In this document: positions 54,069-64,000 of the stretch, one piece after another | Numbering within the stretch: position 1 is the stretch's first letter | How the letters are laid out: each line of letters starts with the position of its first letter | From: Ditylenchus dipsaci | Lineage: Eukaryota > Nematoda > Chromadorea > Rhabditida > Anguinidae | NCBI GenBank assembly: GCA_004194705.1 | Contig: SADC01000972.1 | Location: 1-64,000 of the forward strand | Length of the DNA stretch: 64,000 nt | Reading direction: 5' to 3' | Notes under the pieces: model-generated | What the model saw: the letters and a program-made list of their open reading frames with translations, nothing else | The model's database searches: none | What the model was told of the DNA's origin: nothing | Program-made: the position numbers and the translations under genes

Positions 54069-54143
54069 CTGAGAAAAAGTGCGATCCCACGATATCCTCC
54101 TTGCAAGTCGGCTCTAACTATTTGAGCTATCGGGTCGCCCCAG
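54069..54143 (-). repeat. tRNA-like sequence, possible SINE head
   Basis: The minus strand carries a good A-box/D-arm (TAGCTCAAATAGTTAGAGCC), an arm with TTGCAAG and a weak B-box-like GTGGGATCGCAC. The acceptor stem does not pair and the T arm is degenerate, so it is not a functional tRNA. A tRNA-derived SINE relic is the best reading. Confidence 0.4.
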
Positions 54144-54202
54144 GCCTGTTTCTTATTTCTCTGCTATCTGCCTACCTTACACCTGAGAGGACTTTTTTGG
54201 GG

Positions 54203-54576
54203 GTATAGACGTTTCTCGAAAATGAAACTTTTTCATTTTCGAGAAACGTTCTCGAATTTGAAACTCAAAAGAGTAAAATATCTCTAGGTGTATACTTTAT
54301 TTAGACATATCAAGGGTATTTGGCTGAATGTGATGGCCAAAGTCCAGCATATCCACATTGCGGGGTTAGGGGTTAACACATGTATGTACGCTTATCCCTT
54401 GCAATGTGGAGTGTGCTGGTCTTTGGCCGCGAAGCGGCCAAATACCCTTGGTATGTCTAAATAAGTATCTTTACAGGTATACATATATACCCTAGAGATA
54501 TTTACTCTTTTGAGTTTCAAATTCGAGAAACGTTTCTCGAAAATGAAAAAGTTTCATTTTCGAGAAACGTCTATGC
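54203..54576. repeat. Palindrome with short repeated hairpins at its ends
   Basis: TAGACGTTTCTCG ... CGAGAAACGTCTA ends; each end is itself a hairpin (CGAAAATGAAACTTTTTCATTTTCG). Inside, TTTAGACATA, CAAGGGTATTTGG and their complements flank a central loop. No coding content. Confidence 0.8.
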
Positions 54577-54789
54577 ACCCTTTTTTGTTCAAACGAGTTT
54601 GAAAATTTTCAAGATCCACTCTCAATGGTTAAGATTCATCCTCAGTAGTTTTGACTTACCCTCGAAATCTATAATCTTTTAGGTGTTCTCTTAGTTCAGT
54701 TGGGTATCCAGTACCTGCGGTGAACTCTCTCTATAGTAAAAAATTTAAATAAATCTCTTTTCTCTTATGAAGAACTGCCATTATTTAAA

Positions 54790-55190
54790 ATGTTTCTCTA
54801 TAATTTGTCCGTAGTTCCACTGGATAATCTATGCACCAACCAAACCAAGTAATCGTCCACTTGTTGCGAATTTTTTTTAACGTTTTTCATGTTCCAAAAC
54901 CTATTTTCCGGACTAACTAGGGCATGCTGAAGATGGTTTGATAGTGGTAAAATGCCGTTTTGCAGTGTATTTTTTGAGTTTTGGTAAAATCGAGTTTTGG
55001 TGAAATCAATTATTTCCCAATACTCGAAAATAATCCTTATTTTACTATTATCAAGCTATCTTCAGCATGCCCAAGTTAGTCCAGAGAACAGGTTTTGGAG
55101 CATGAAAACGTAAAAAAATTTGCACCAAGTGGACGACCACTTGGTTTGGTTGGTACATGAATTATCCAGTAGAACTGATGTTGGATTTTA
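54790..55190. repeat. FB-G foldback, copy
   Basis: Inverted blocks CCAACCAAACCAAGTAATCG / CGACCACTTGGTTTGGTTGG and AGATGGTTTGATAGT / its complement. Followed at 55230-55580 by CCCAGGTACC and ACCACCTGGGT words, a degenerate minisatellite whose open frame is not credible as a gene. Confidence 0.7.
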
Positions 55191-55779
55191 GAAAGATATT
55201 TTAAATTATAGGAGTGTATAAGACAAAAAGTTCACTGCTACCCAGGTACCAGTGCCTGAGTACTACCACCTGGGTCCGTTTTGGTGAGTCAAATCGAAAT
55301 TTTAAGTATTATCAAATCATAATAAGCAAGAAACTGAGCAAGAAACCATGGTTTGATTCAATTTTTCTCAATCTAAAATTCGGGGGTTCTGGAAGTGGAT
55401 ACTCCTCCGGCTGGTACCTCCGAGCATATCCAAGACGGTTTGTAGGTGGTGGATTGTTTCTATTTCTCTATGAATCCATTCATGCATTCAGGTATCTCAA
55501 ACCGCCTAAACCATACCTGGGTACCCAATACTTAAGCACCACTATCAAAAATTTTGAATTCTGGAGCTGGATACCCATATAAGCGAGATATCAGGCGGTT
55601 CCGCACTCACACTTTGAGAAATAATAGTCTTATAAAAGTAACCTCAGAAACAGAAACCGTCCATTTTTTAGGCGCCATCCAGGACGGGACAGGGATCGGA
55701 CGGGCACCCCACTATGGCCAGTGGATCGAAATAAAATCTCTTTTGAATCAAAAAATTCGTCGCGAGACAAAACTTGAGG

Positions 55780-56030
55780 GGAATTTATCAAGGGGCAATT
55801 TACCTGAGGGGCAATTTAGCGAGGGGCAATTTACCTAGGGCCGGCATAGCCGTCTACGATAATTCAAATTTTTTTCTTTGTCGTTGCATTTACGTACGAA
55901 TTTTAAGATATGAATTTTTATATTAAAAAATTTGAATTGGCGGGGGAAATTCAAAACAGGCGGCAAGGGCCCTTTAAAGCCGCCCCTCACACAAAAATTT
56001 TCGATAAAGAGTGGCATTGCCGGTACCCTC
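55780..56030. repeat. Relative of the TTAA MITE
   Basis: Contains GAATTGGCGGGGGA, AAGGGCCCTTTAAA and repeated GGGGCAATTTA words, related to the 18113-18345 element. No intact ends were defined. Confidence 0.5.
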
Positions 56031-56085
56031 ATTAATTTTCAGGTAAGGCTCGGCATGCTCAATGAAAAGAAAATTAATATGGATA

Positions 56086-56253
56086 CAGTCAAACCTCTCA
56101 TTAACATACACCCTTGTGACCGGGACTTGCCGTATGTTAATGAGAGGTGTATGTAAAGGGAGAGTATGTTAATAAGATAACCACTGTGATCAGACCAAAT
56201 GGATCTTAGCTAGCCGTAGGTTAATGGGAGTATGTTAATGAGAGGTTCGACTG
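56086..56253. mobile_element. pogo-like MITE (168 bp)
   Basis: Ends CAGTCAAACCTCTCATTAAC and the complement of CAGTCGAACCTCTCATTAAC, flanked by TA. ATTAACATAC words repeat inside both ends. Confidence 0.85.
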
Positions 56254-56579
56254 TAATAGCTTTTTTGGCTAGGTGACTTCTTATTCCGCCCATTATCTAA
56301 TCACATATGTAATCATCGCTTATAAAAATATTCTTTCCTCCTATTTTCCGATAAGCTTGCCCAAGCTCAAGCATGGTTTCCGAAATTTGACAAAATTTGT
56401 ATTCCTGATCTGTACTTTAAAGGGCGTGCTCGTCGCCGATGGGAATATTTTAACGGCGGGTACCAGCGAAATGTAAAAGCCCAAGTGCACCCCCCCCTCC
56501 AAAGAGTGTTTTTCTCTAAGCGTCCTATTTTGGGTTCCCTTGAATTCTTTTAAAGTTTTCATTTTTGCAATGTGTAGCG

Positions 56580-56800
56580 CGCTAGGCTTGAGTTCAGAAT
56601 CCCCCCCCCCCACGGGAGTGATCAGGTGGAAGAGATAACCTCATATTCGTGTTTCTCGAGCCCGATTTCATGAGAAAGCTTCTAAAAAGCTTTTTGATTC
56701 TGAGAAAAAAAAAATTTTCGAACCACAGGGGGGGGGGTATAATAGTTTTTTAGTCAAAATTTCAAAAATTTAAATTGGCGCTTTTTGAATTTTAAAGATT
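56580..56800. repeat. Single arm of FB-C
   Basis: C-run, CACGGGAGTGATCAGGTGGA, TTCGTGTTTCTCGAGCCCGA and TTAAATTGGCGCTTTTTGAA match one arm of the foldbacks at 16240 and 18749. The other arm is absent. Confidence 0.75.
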
Positions 56801-57634
56801 CCGAATATGCAGATAAAATAATAATACAGTTTTTGTTCGCAAAGTCGTGGCTTCTGTAAATTAGGTCACTACATTAACCTTCACTGCAGTGCAAACTAAC
56901 AATTTTGAGAATTAAACACCGGATTCGTGTTCAGCATAGTCGATTTGCTTTAAAACTGCTCTCACAACTAAAAGCACACTGTCAAATTTTATATTCCCCT
57001 CGACACAAAAATTATTTAAACTTTAGATAAGTTCAACATTTAAATAATTTTTGTCTCGGGAGGAATATAAAATTTGACAGTGAGCTTTTAGTTGGAGAAG
57101 AACTAGTTGTTGATCAAAAAAAATTACGATTGTAAAAACATCGAGAAATACTCTTGTTTATGTATTTGCTAGGGGAAATCAATATTTTGGTGTGTGTTTT
57201 AAGCTACAGCCCTTATTTAATAGAAAAGTTTCACGTTCGGGGTCATATAAAAATATAAAATTTTTGCACTCAAATCAACAGAGAGTACTGTTAACAATAG
57301 ACACTTGATGTGGTTTTATGGTAGTGACTGAAACAGTGTGACATGTCTAATGCGAAAAAGTAATAATACGGCTGAAATAATTGTGTTCTAGAAAGTCTTA
57401 CTTTATTATCGATATCTAAAGAGACATGTGGGAATAGAAACCCACACTATAAAAAATTTTTACCATGAAAATCACGTAAAATAAGTCGAAATTTTGTTAT
57501 CACAGAGTTACATTAAGCGATAGAAAATTGATAAACGGGATAATTGGCCAGAAAAAAGCAAGTTTAAGGGTAAAAGATATTCTTAAATAAAAAAAGGTGC
57601 AGGAAAATAAAGTTTCGCCATATAACAGGGATGC
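56801..57634. other. AT-rich stretch, no gene
   Basis: Contains one small palindrome at about 56910-57095 (AAATTATTTAAA, AAATTTGACAGTG blocks) next to the dispersed AACACCGGATTCGTG motif. Nothing else is supported. Confidence 0.5.
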
Positions 57635-57654
57635 GTCGAGACCAGTGTTCGGAA

Positions 57655-58205
57655 TTTTCGCAAATCCGTCGCGGATCCGTTTTGCATTCGGCAAAACTGG
57701 CGGCATTTGCCAAAATCCGTTTGGCATTCTGCTTGTCGGCGGCATTCGCCAAAATCCGTTTGAAATCTTTTTTTCAAACGGCAAATTCTAAAATCCGTTT
57801 GAAATGCTTTTTGCGAACGGCAAATTCTAAAATCCGTTTGAAATTATTTTTGCAAACGGCAAATTCTAAAATCCGTTTAAAATGATTTTTGCAAAGCGCA
57901 AATTTTAAAATCCGTTGAAAATCTTTTTTGCAAACGGCATTTGCCAAAATCCGTTGAAAATCTTTTTTGCAGACGGCATTTTCCAAAATCCATTGAAAAT
58001 CTTTTTTGCAAACGGCATTTGCCAAAATCCGTTGAAAATCTTTTTTGCAGACGGCATTTTCCAAAATCCGTTGAAAATCTTTTTTTTGCAAATGGCATTT
58101 GCCATAATCCGTTGAAAATCTTTTTTGCAAATGGCAAATTCCAAAAAAAATCCGTTCAAAATCTTTTTTCTGCCGGCATTTCCTAAACCCGTTCGCATCT
58201 TTTTT
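57655..58205. repeat. Left subterminal repeat array of the hAT element
   Basis: About ten units of roughly 55-60 bp built from AAAATCCGTT, GAAAATCTTTTTTGCA and ACGGCATTTGCC or its variants. The mirrored array lies at 61255-61620. Open frames on both strands are generated by the repeat. hAT transposases usually bind short subterminal motifs, so these units are candidate binding sites. Confidence 0.85.
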
Positions 58206-58239
58206 CTTTGCCGATTTTTCCTAAATCAGTCAATTCTTC

Positions 58240-58560
58240 AAAATCAGATGGTGGTCTACACGTGGTATTCAATCAATAGTGCTCTACAGATGGTGGTCCA
58301 CATACGGTGGTACGTGGATGTGGTACCCAGGTCCTGAGATAGTCCCATTTGGTTGTATCCAAGTTTAATATACAGATGTTGGTACCTATGAGGTGTTATC
58401 CAGATGGTGGTACCCTGGTTGTGGTACCCTGATGGTGGTACCCTAGTGGTGCTACCCTGCGTGTAGTACTTGGTTGTAGTACTCTCATGATGCTACCCTA
58501 GTAGTGCTAGCCTGGTTGTAGTACTTTGATGGCGGTACCCCAGTGGTGCTGCCCAGACTT
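58240..58560. repeat. GGTGGTACC minisatellite
   Basis: Degenerate tandem units such as GGTGGTACCCTGATGGT and AGTGGTGCTACCCTG, with a period near 20 bp. Similar words occur at 42990, 45790 and 55230. It lies between the hAT left array and the transposase 3' end. Confidence 0.6.
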
Positions 58561-58772
58561 TTTTTGTGGGTCACAAGGTAGAAATTAACCCAGATATCCA
58601 AGCATCTTGCATCACCGAAAAATTAATGCTCCATTAATTTTGGTGCTCCATTAATTTTTATCTAACCGAAATTTTATGCTCAATATCATTTGTCCTACTC
58701 AGAACAGCATATTGCTAAACTACGATCCCCTCATACTTTCATGTTTTTAAAAGAAAAAACAGTTCTATGTAT

Positions 58773-61142
58773 TTATTTCATCGAGAACAAAAAGAAGCAA
58801 AACAAAACACTAGTACCGAAAAGAAGTGAACAATTGTAATAGACTAGAATTTTGCAATTGAGTAAAAGCTCTTCAGTTCTTGTGCGAGTCCCATTCGTCA
58901 TCAAGCCAGCAATGCTCCAGACACGTTCCACGGGACTTCCAGTTGCAGGCACAGCCAGCATTGCCAAACAGTAGCGAATGAGATTTTCGTTTTCCTGAAA
59001 TCGAATAAAAAATTCGAATAGATACTCTTATGCATTTTCCTACCTTGTCTTTGCACGATGCCAAAGATATTATCGATATAAGATGACCGGGGTCACGTGG
59101 AGTGTTTCGAAGCTTTTCGACCAATTTTCTGCCTTGCCACTGCCATGAAAGCTTGAAAAGAATTAGTGCTAAGCTCTGTTGTGCTTTGCGCTGTCTTCAA
59201 TTGAACTTTTGGTGCAGAGGGAACATGAAAATAGGCTTTTCAGGAATATTTTACAAAAGAAGTTATAAAATCCTTACTACTTTGGAAAGCAAATTAATAG
59301 CCAAATTAATCTCGTCTTGTGTGAGCATTGCCATCGTATTTATGTCCATCAATGTTGAAGTTACGAATAAACCGTCGTACTTCTCAGAGTTAGGGTCCCG
59401 TATGTAAGCAAACCTCTTTTCATATCTTCCTCCATCAGAGCTATCATCGGATACGCTTCGCTAAGGTTGGAAATGCTGTCCTGAATGATTATAACAAAAG
59501 ATGATCAAGAATAAAAACTGTAATCCAATAACTCTACCTTCCTCTTTTCAAGCTCCTTTTGCAGATACTTGTCCATTGGAATTATCGAGGAAAGAGTGAC
59601 AACTTTTTCTGCTTGACTTTCGATGATTATGGACTCGAAAGGAGTCAGAATTTCGCAGACGTCCTTAAGGTAATCCCGGTCACTCTGAAAATAGAAATTT
59701 GTATCGTCAAAAAATAAAAGATTGAAGACTAACACTTGATAGAGATGGAAATTCATTTTTCGTTGCCACCTGCATGAGTGGAGTCCACATTCCCAAAACA
59801 GAGCGGATGGTAGCGTTGTAGCTCGCAAAGCGGGTTTTGACAAACATCACGAACCTTCTTTTCTTCTCAAGCGGAAAATGTACATCTGTAATTATTTTTT
59901 CTCAGTCGAATTATTAGGGAAAATAACCCACCCAGAGCCTTGTCTAGGTCGTAAAGGGCTGGTCCCGAATGGCGCACCTTGTTGATTAATTTCAGCATTC
60001 GACGGAAGGTAAGATGTTGGTGAAGTGTTGTGAAGTGTGTCCTCTAGAAGAGCATCCACTTCTCGGCGAATTATCGCTGCACTGTGATTGCGCTCTTTTG
60101 TCTTTCTGACACCAAGAACATAGCTCTTCAACGCAAGATCTGAAAACACGGCAAATAAATTTCGAACCCAGAAAAACAAATAATAATAGAGAAAAACGAA
60201 TTACCCTGTCCAACTGTATGCATTGTGACAGCTATATATCCGCGGCCCGCTTGATCAGTCCAGGCGTCAGTTGTCAAACTGGACTGGTACGCGTTTCTGT
60301 TGTTTAGCTGAAAATAAAAAGTCGCTGATCAATTCGGACAATTGTAGATAGACTTACCATTTTTTTCAGAACTTCTTTGACTTCATCTGCTTGTTTGATG
60401 AGCCGATTTTTGTTAGTTTTCGAGCACTTCGGAAGCTTCCAATTGTTTCCCGTGGACTGCAGCCCCTCCACCCACTCACGAAGAAAGAATGCGTAATAAC
60501 TTTAAGAGAAATTGTCGGCAAACTGAGAACACGAGCAAAGAGATGGTCCATTTGAAGATTGACACCCCTGAATTTCGATTGAAGAAAAGAATACTATAAC
60601 AGGCAGTTGGCCTTCTTCCCGCCAAACTACCTGGGCTGAATAACATCCGGGCCGGGCTAAGGCCCGTAAATAGACTTACTTCTTTAAGTTTTTAGACGCT
60701 GCCTTGGCTTTCATATATACCATGTAGACATTGTTGTGCTGACTTTGGAGATGACTTTCCATTGTGCTGCTCTTTTTGGTCACGTCGACATTGCACCCAG
60801 GTAGCGTACATAAGGCCCTATCCTGCTTGTAAACGAATTCTTCTCCATCGACATCAGTCTTAAAATATTCAACTTCGATGATTGTGAACCTCAATATATT
60901 TAATTACCAAAAGGTTTAATCGAAATAAGATAAACTCACCACTGATAAACTGGGTGATCTTCTTGACTTTGTACGTCTTTGGCCGGAGAAGAATCTGACT
61001 GCTTTGGAATCTGCTTTTTCGCCGATGAAACCATGGACTTCGTAGTGGAACAACAAGCTTGAGAGGTCGCGGGAATTCGCTCTTTCGCTGTATGCCTAAT
61101 CTTCGCCTTAGGAGGACCATTGCTAGAACCAACCGGAGCCAT
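58773..61142 (-). CDS. hAT transposase, BED zinc finger, multi-exon
   Basis: Cuts and pastes the surrounding element. Exon 1 61142-60940 (ATG; Ser/Lys-rich). Exon 2 60889-60680 joins in phase to form a BED finger (VYQWFTIIEVEYF, Cys pair in CTLPGC, HLQSQH). Further minus-strand segments: about 60550-60363 (REWVEGLQSTGNNW), 60310-60205 (LTTDAWTDQAGRGYIAVTMH, with the expected catalytic Asp region), 60140-59930 (LKSYVLGVRKTKERN), about 59870-59750, 59690-59540 (DYLKDVCEILTPFE), 59480-59420, 59150-59045 and the C-terminal dimerisation exon from about 58995 (LAVPATGSPVERVWSIAG). No stop is seen within these pieces, so it may be active. Exact exon edges between 60680 and 59000 were not all resolved, and the exon at 60.5 kb may contain a small intron. 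Confidence 0.85.
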
Positions 61143-61254
61143 TACAAGATTTTGCTTTCTAAAATTATTTTTTTAAGAAGAAGTTTTCAAATATTAGAAG
61201 TTTAACGAATGCATGCGGCACAGATGCCCGCAAATGCCGCCATCTGGCTGAAAG

Positions 61255-61620
61255 CTAAACGCATTTTGGCAAACGCCGGCAGAAAACGGATTATGGCAAA
61301 TGCCGTTTGCAAAAAAGATTTCTAACGGATTTCGGAAAATGCCGTTTGCAAAAAAGATTCTTAATGGATTTTGGCAAATGCCGTTTGCAAAAAATATTTT
61401 CAACGGATTTTAAAATTTGCGCTTTGCAAAAATCATTTTAAACGGATTTTAGAATTTGCCGTTGGCGAAAATCATTTCAAACGGATTTTAAAATTTGCGC
61501 TTTGCAAAAATCATTTTAAACGGATTTTAGAATTTGCCGTTGGCGAAAATCATTTCAAACGGATTTTAGAATTTGCCTTTTGCAAAAATCATTTCAAACA
61601 GATTTCGGCATTTGCCGCTA
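61255..61620. repeat. Right subterminal repeat array of the hAT element
   Basis: About seven units in the opposite sense to the left array (GGCAAATGCCGTTTGCAAAA, AACGGATTTTAGAATTTGCC). Two adjacent units form a recent tandem duplication (61440-61570). Confidence 0.85.
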
Positions 61621-61705
61621 TTTTTGGGTTTGGCGCCAAAATAGGCTTGCCGTGCCGGCACGGTTCCACACCCTGGTCGAGACTAGAAGAATCGAAACTC
61701 ACATA

Positions 61706-61949
61706 CCGTATTCCCTCTATAAATTCCCCATGGGGAGTTATTTTTCAACCCTCAAAAAATCGGAAAATTTTAAGGTCGTTTTTGAGATTTTCGGGTGCTC
61801 AACAACAGTTTGAAAACTGAAATTAGGTAATCTCGTAGTAACTAAGAAAACGCCAAGAACAGATTTGCAAAATGTTTGCTTCAGGCTGAGATATGGGGTC
61901 CGTAGGGTGGGACTTATTAGAGGGTGGGCAGTTATTAGAGGGAATACGG
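61706..61949. mobile_element. CCGTATTCCC MITE (244 bp)
   Basis: Ends CCGTATTCCCTCTATAAATT and the complement of CCGTATTCCCTCTAATAACT, flanked by TA. It contains GGGGAGTTATTTTTCAACCC, as in 19621-20746. Confidence 0.8.
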
Positions 61950-62160
61950 TATTTTCAAAATTGTGAATTAAAAGAGAAAAACCACCGAAAATTTAAGGGA
62001 GGGGGAAAGCTGTTAAGGAGATAGTCTCGACACGAAAGCATTCATCCAAGTTTTGTGTTTTAAAAGGCTAAAATTTATTTGCGCCCTCAAAATGCTCATT
62101 TACGCCCTCAAATTTCTTTTTTACGCCCTCAATTTATTTTTTTAAGATAGTTTTCTCAGG

Positions 62161-63030
62161 ATGCTAAAGAAGCGAGGGCCTGCTATCGAGTGGAAAACCA
62201 TTATGCTTTGCGAGAACAAGGAAAAGATCGACGGCTGGCTTGCTGAACACGGGAAGAATTATCGCTACGACTACGCTGAAGAATGAATCAAGGCAGCTAC
62301 CGACCTCTACGTGTGCCATTACTCGAAGAAGAAGCGAAAAGGGAAGTTCGACTGCAAGGCTCGTATGCGCCTCCGATACTCAAAAGATCTCACCAGTTCG
62401 CCACAAGGAGATAACAGGTAATTTCCCTCCACTTTGCGGTCTTGTTTAACTATAAGTTTATAAGATAAAGACAGGCCATACACAGTCGCTTTTCTCTATG
62501 AGAATATCACAGTGCGTGGCGAAAACAAAGTTGAACGTCCGTCAGTGAAGTTTATTCTCGTGATATCAACTCTAAGGCCTGTGCACGGCCAATCCTTTTC
62601 AATGGTTTTGCAAGCAGATGGGACCTACAAGTTAATGACGCTGAACTACCTTTTTCTAGTAAGTTATCGTGTTATAGCAGAATTATCTCATGCCAAACTT
62701 CAGGTTGTCGGCTTCTTTGATGCAGACAAGATTTTCTTTCCCACTTTCACTGCTATCTCATCGCATGAGGACACTTGGGCATGCAGCAAATATTTTGGCG
62801 CCATAGCAAGTGCACATCAAGCTGACCCCTACACTCCAAGCACTCCAAGGATGATGTGGCTGTCCTATCTCAGGCTATCAATATTTACGAATTTGTGGCA
62901 GGTAAGCTCTAACGTCTATCAATCTAGAAAAATCTTAGACACACTTCTTCAGCAGCATGAACTCTTTCTCGACACTGGGCTGCAAAGTGGGGTGGAATCG
63001 AACATCTTCAGACTGCGTGCTTGAAGTTCT
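62161..63030 (+). pseudogene. Mutator-like (MULE) transposase relic
   Basis: First part 62161-62418 encodes a Cys/His-containing N-terminal segment (DLYVCHYSKKKRKGKFDCKA) but has an in-frame TGA at about 62284. After a gt…ag intron the frame continues (VAFLYENITV), then MVLQADGTYKL, a 45-bp intron (62659-62703), and VVGFFDADKIFFPTFTAIS, SHEDTWACSKYF. DGTYK and the later S-ED-W-F segment mark the MULE transposase DDE domain. The remaining catalytic region after 62900 is not clear and the frame decays. Terminal inverted repeats and a 9-bp target duplication were not found. Confidence 0.75.
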
Positions 63031-63495
63031 CCCAATTCTGGCTTCTTCGAAAAGACTACCGTGCGTGGACTTACAGACATGCTACTGGATTTGGAATGCC
63101 GTCCATCACTACGAACAACGCCGAACTCCATGAAGAAGAAAAAAAGTTGGGCGTGCTTTAGACTTCTTGTCAAGTCACTAAATTGTTGGACAGTTGTTAT
63201 TGTTGAATACGGCAAATAAAATTGTTAAACCATACATTTTGTGCTTTGTTTTTCTTGCTAGCAAAACATTCACCTAATGGCGACTCTAAAAAGTGAGCAA
63301 ACCTTTCAGAAGTCAACAAAATAGGATGTTAGACTATATAAACCTAGGTACGTACAATTTTAGCTGTTTTATTCATATTTTGACGGTCATATGTGTCAAA
63401 ACGCTTGAATTATGGTGGTAGTTGCTGACAGCAAAGTTAGTGAACTTACTAAAAATGTGGTAAAAAATATATGTACACCCAAGGGGATTAGAACC
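63031..63495. other. Between MULE relic and LTR, no gene
   Basis: A minus-strand frame at 62949-63215 overlaps the MULE relic and looks like its shadow. The rest shows no feature. Confidence 0.4.
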
Positions 63496-63657
63496 TGTTG
63501 TGTGGAAAGGTTATTCGTATCTGTTATTGTCTTGACAGGACATCGAATCTTCTGTTGACTCGTGTCCCTCTGTTCTCTATTGTGATCATTCCGTTTCCGT
63601 TATAAATTATCTTGTTGGTTCGCTCTGCTATCTCTCTCAGCTTTCAAGAACACAACA
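63496..63657 (+). repeat. 5' long terminal repeat (162 bp)
   Basis: Begins TGTTGTGTGG and ends AAGAACACAACA, so the termini form the TG…CA inverted ends of an LTR. A TATAAA-like TATAAATTA lies at 63601. It is followed at once by ATTGGCGCAGTCTAATGG, where TGGCGC is typical of a primer binding site. The 3' LTR is outside the window, so the boundary rests on the ends and primer site. Confidence 0.7.
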
Positions 63658-63671
63658 ATTGGCGCAGTCTA

Positions 63672-64000
63672 ATGGATTTGGACCAGTTTAAAGCAATTAT
63701 GGATGCTCAAGCTCAGCAAAATCAAAATCTAGCTCAGCAAAATCAGTTCCTCGCCCAATCTCTTGAAAAAAATGTTCCAGATCTTAGGTGGTGGTGCAGC
63801 TCTCAATCCTCAAGGCGAAATCAATTCCTTTGATGGCTCAGCAAACCGAGCTCTCCAGTTGGTCTCCTCACTCTCAGCTCGGATGGAAATGTTCGTCTAC
63901 AATCCGATGGAAGACAACACATTCGAAAAATGGTATGCTCGCTATTCAGTGCTCATTGAAAAAGATGGTCTCTCTCTCCAGATGAATAAAAGGTCAGACT
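63672..64000 (+). pseudogene. Gag of a Gypsy-like LTR retrotransposon, cut by the window end
   Basis: ATG at 63672 just after the primer site opens a Gln-rich segment (AQQNQNLAQQNQ). At the seven-A run near 63770 the frame shifts by one base, and the continuing frame carries a retrotransposon gag pattern (FEKWYARYSVLIEKDG) to the window edge. The shift could be a homopolymer sequencing error or a real break. Reverse transcriptase and the 3' LTR are not in the window. Confidence 0.7.

Larger units (their letters stand above)
57643..61675 (-). mobile_element. Apparently complete hAT transposon (4.0 kb)
   Basis: Left end CAGTGTTCGGAATTTT, right end complement CAGGGTGTGGAACCGT, with perfect 8-bp target duplications GTCGAGAC at 57635-57642 and 61676-61683. 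It contains an intron-bearing transposase gene on the minus strand and long subterminal repeat arrays at both ends in opposite orientation. Ends, target duplication and coding region all fit the hAT superfamily. Confidence 0.92.

Noticed and set aside
54069..54143. Functional tRNA gene
   Set aside because: The A box is good but the acceptor stem does not pair and the T arm is degenerate; kept only as a tRNA-like relic.
57774..58198. Several overlapping KDFQRIL-type open frames
   Set aside because: All are read-outs of the hAT subterminal repeat array in different frames and strands.

Overview
The window is animal nuclear DNA. It carries a dishevelled (Wnt pathway) gene, a full-length P-glycoprotein-type ABC transporter gene and an RNA polymerase II Rpb4 gene, all split by introns. 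Many introns are only about 35-50 bp (46 bp at 6240-6285, 44 bp at 27680-27723, 45 bp at 62659-62703). Rpb4 and dishevelled lie head-to-tail 181 bp apart. Both points suggest a nematode with a repeat-rich genome, but the species cannot be named from sequence alone. Most of the rest is transposon sequence, often one element inside another, with a striking load of inverted-repeat (foldback) DNA.

Layout. 1-1660: array of about 21 short hairpins around two long palindromes. 2174-15360 (+): ABC transporter in 18 recognisable exons; its introns hold hAT-type elements with 8-bp target duplications, a pogo-like MITE and foldbacks. 15377-21314: hAT-like ends enclosing foldbacks and an inverted copy of two dishevelled PDZ exons. 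22832-51686 (-): dishevelled, with the DIX start at 51.5 kb, PDZ at 32.6-34.6 kb, DEP at 24.7-32.1 kb and the C-terminus at 22.8-23.3 kb. One DEP intron contains a 6.4-kb hAT-bounded segment carrying a PBDC1-like pseudogene and an unidentified spliced gene. The large DIX-PDZ intron holds a 5.3-kb mariner-like inverted-repeat element, foldbacks with minisatellite arms, a nested palindrome and two copies of a 0.87-kb pogo-like element. 51868-52520 (-): Rpb4. 57643-61675: a hAT element with its own intron-containing transposase gene (-). 62161-63030 (+): decayed Mutator-like transposase. 63496 to the end: 5' LTR and start of gag of a Gypsy-like retrotransposon.

The host genes share no pathway: the ABC protein exports lipophilic compounds, Dishevelled transduces Wnt signals and Rpb4 is a Pol II stalk subunit. 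Rpb4 and dishevelled could be co-transcribed. The strongest observations are transposon-bounded segments carrying host gene pieces, datable nested insertions, and transposon families whose two ends match within a copy but differ between copies.
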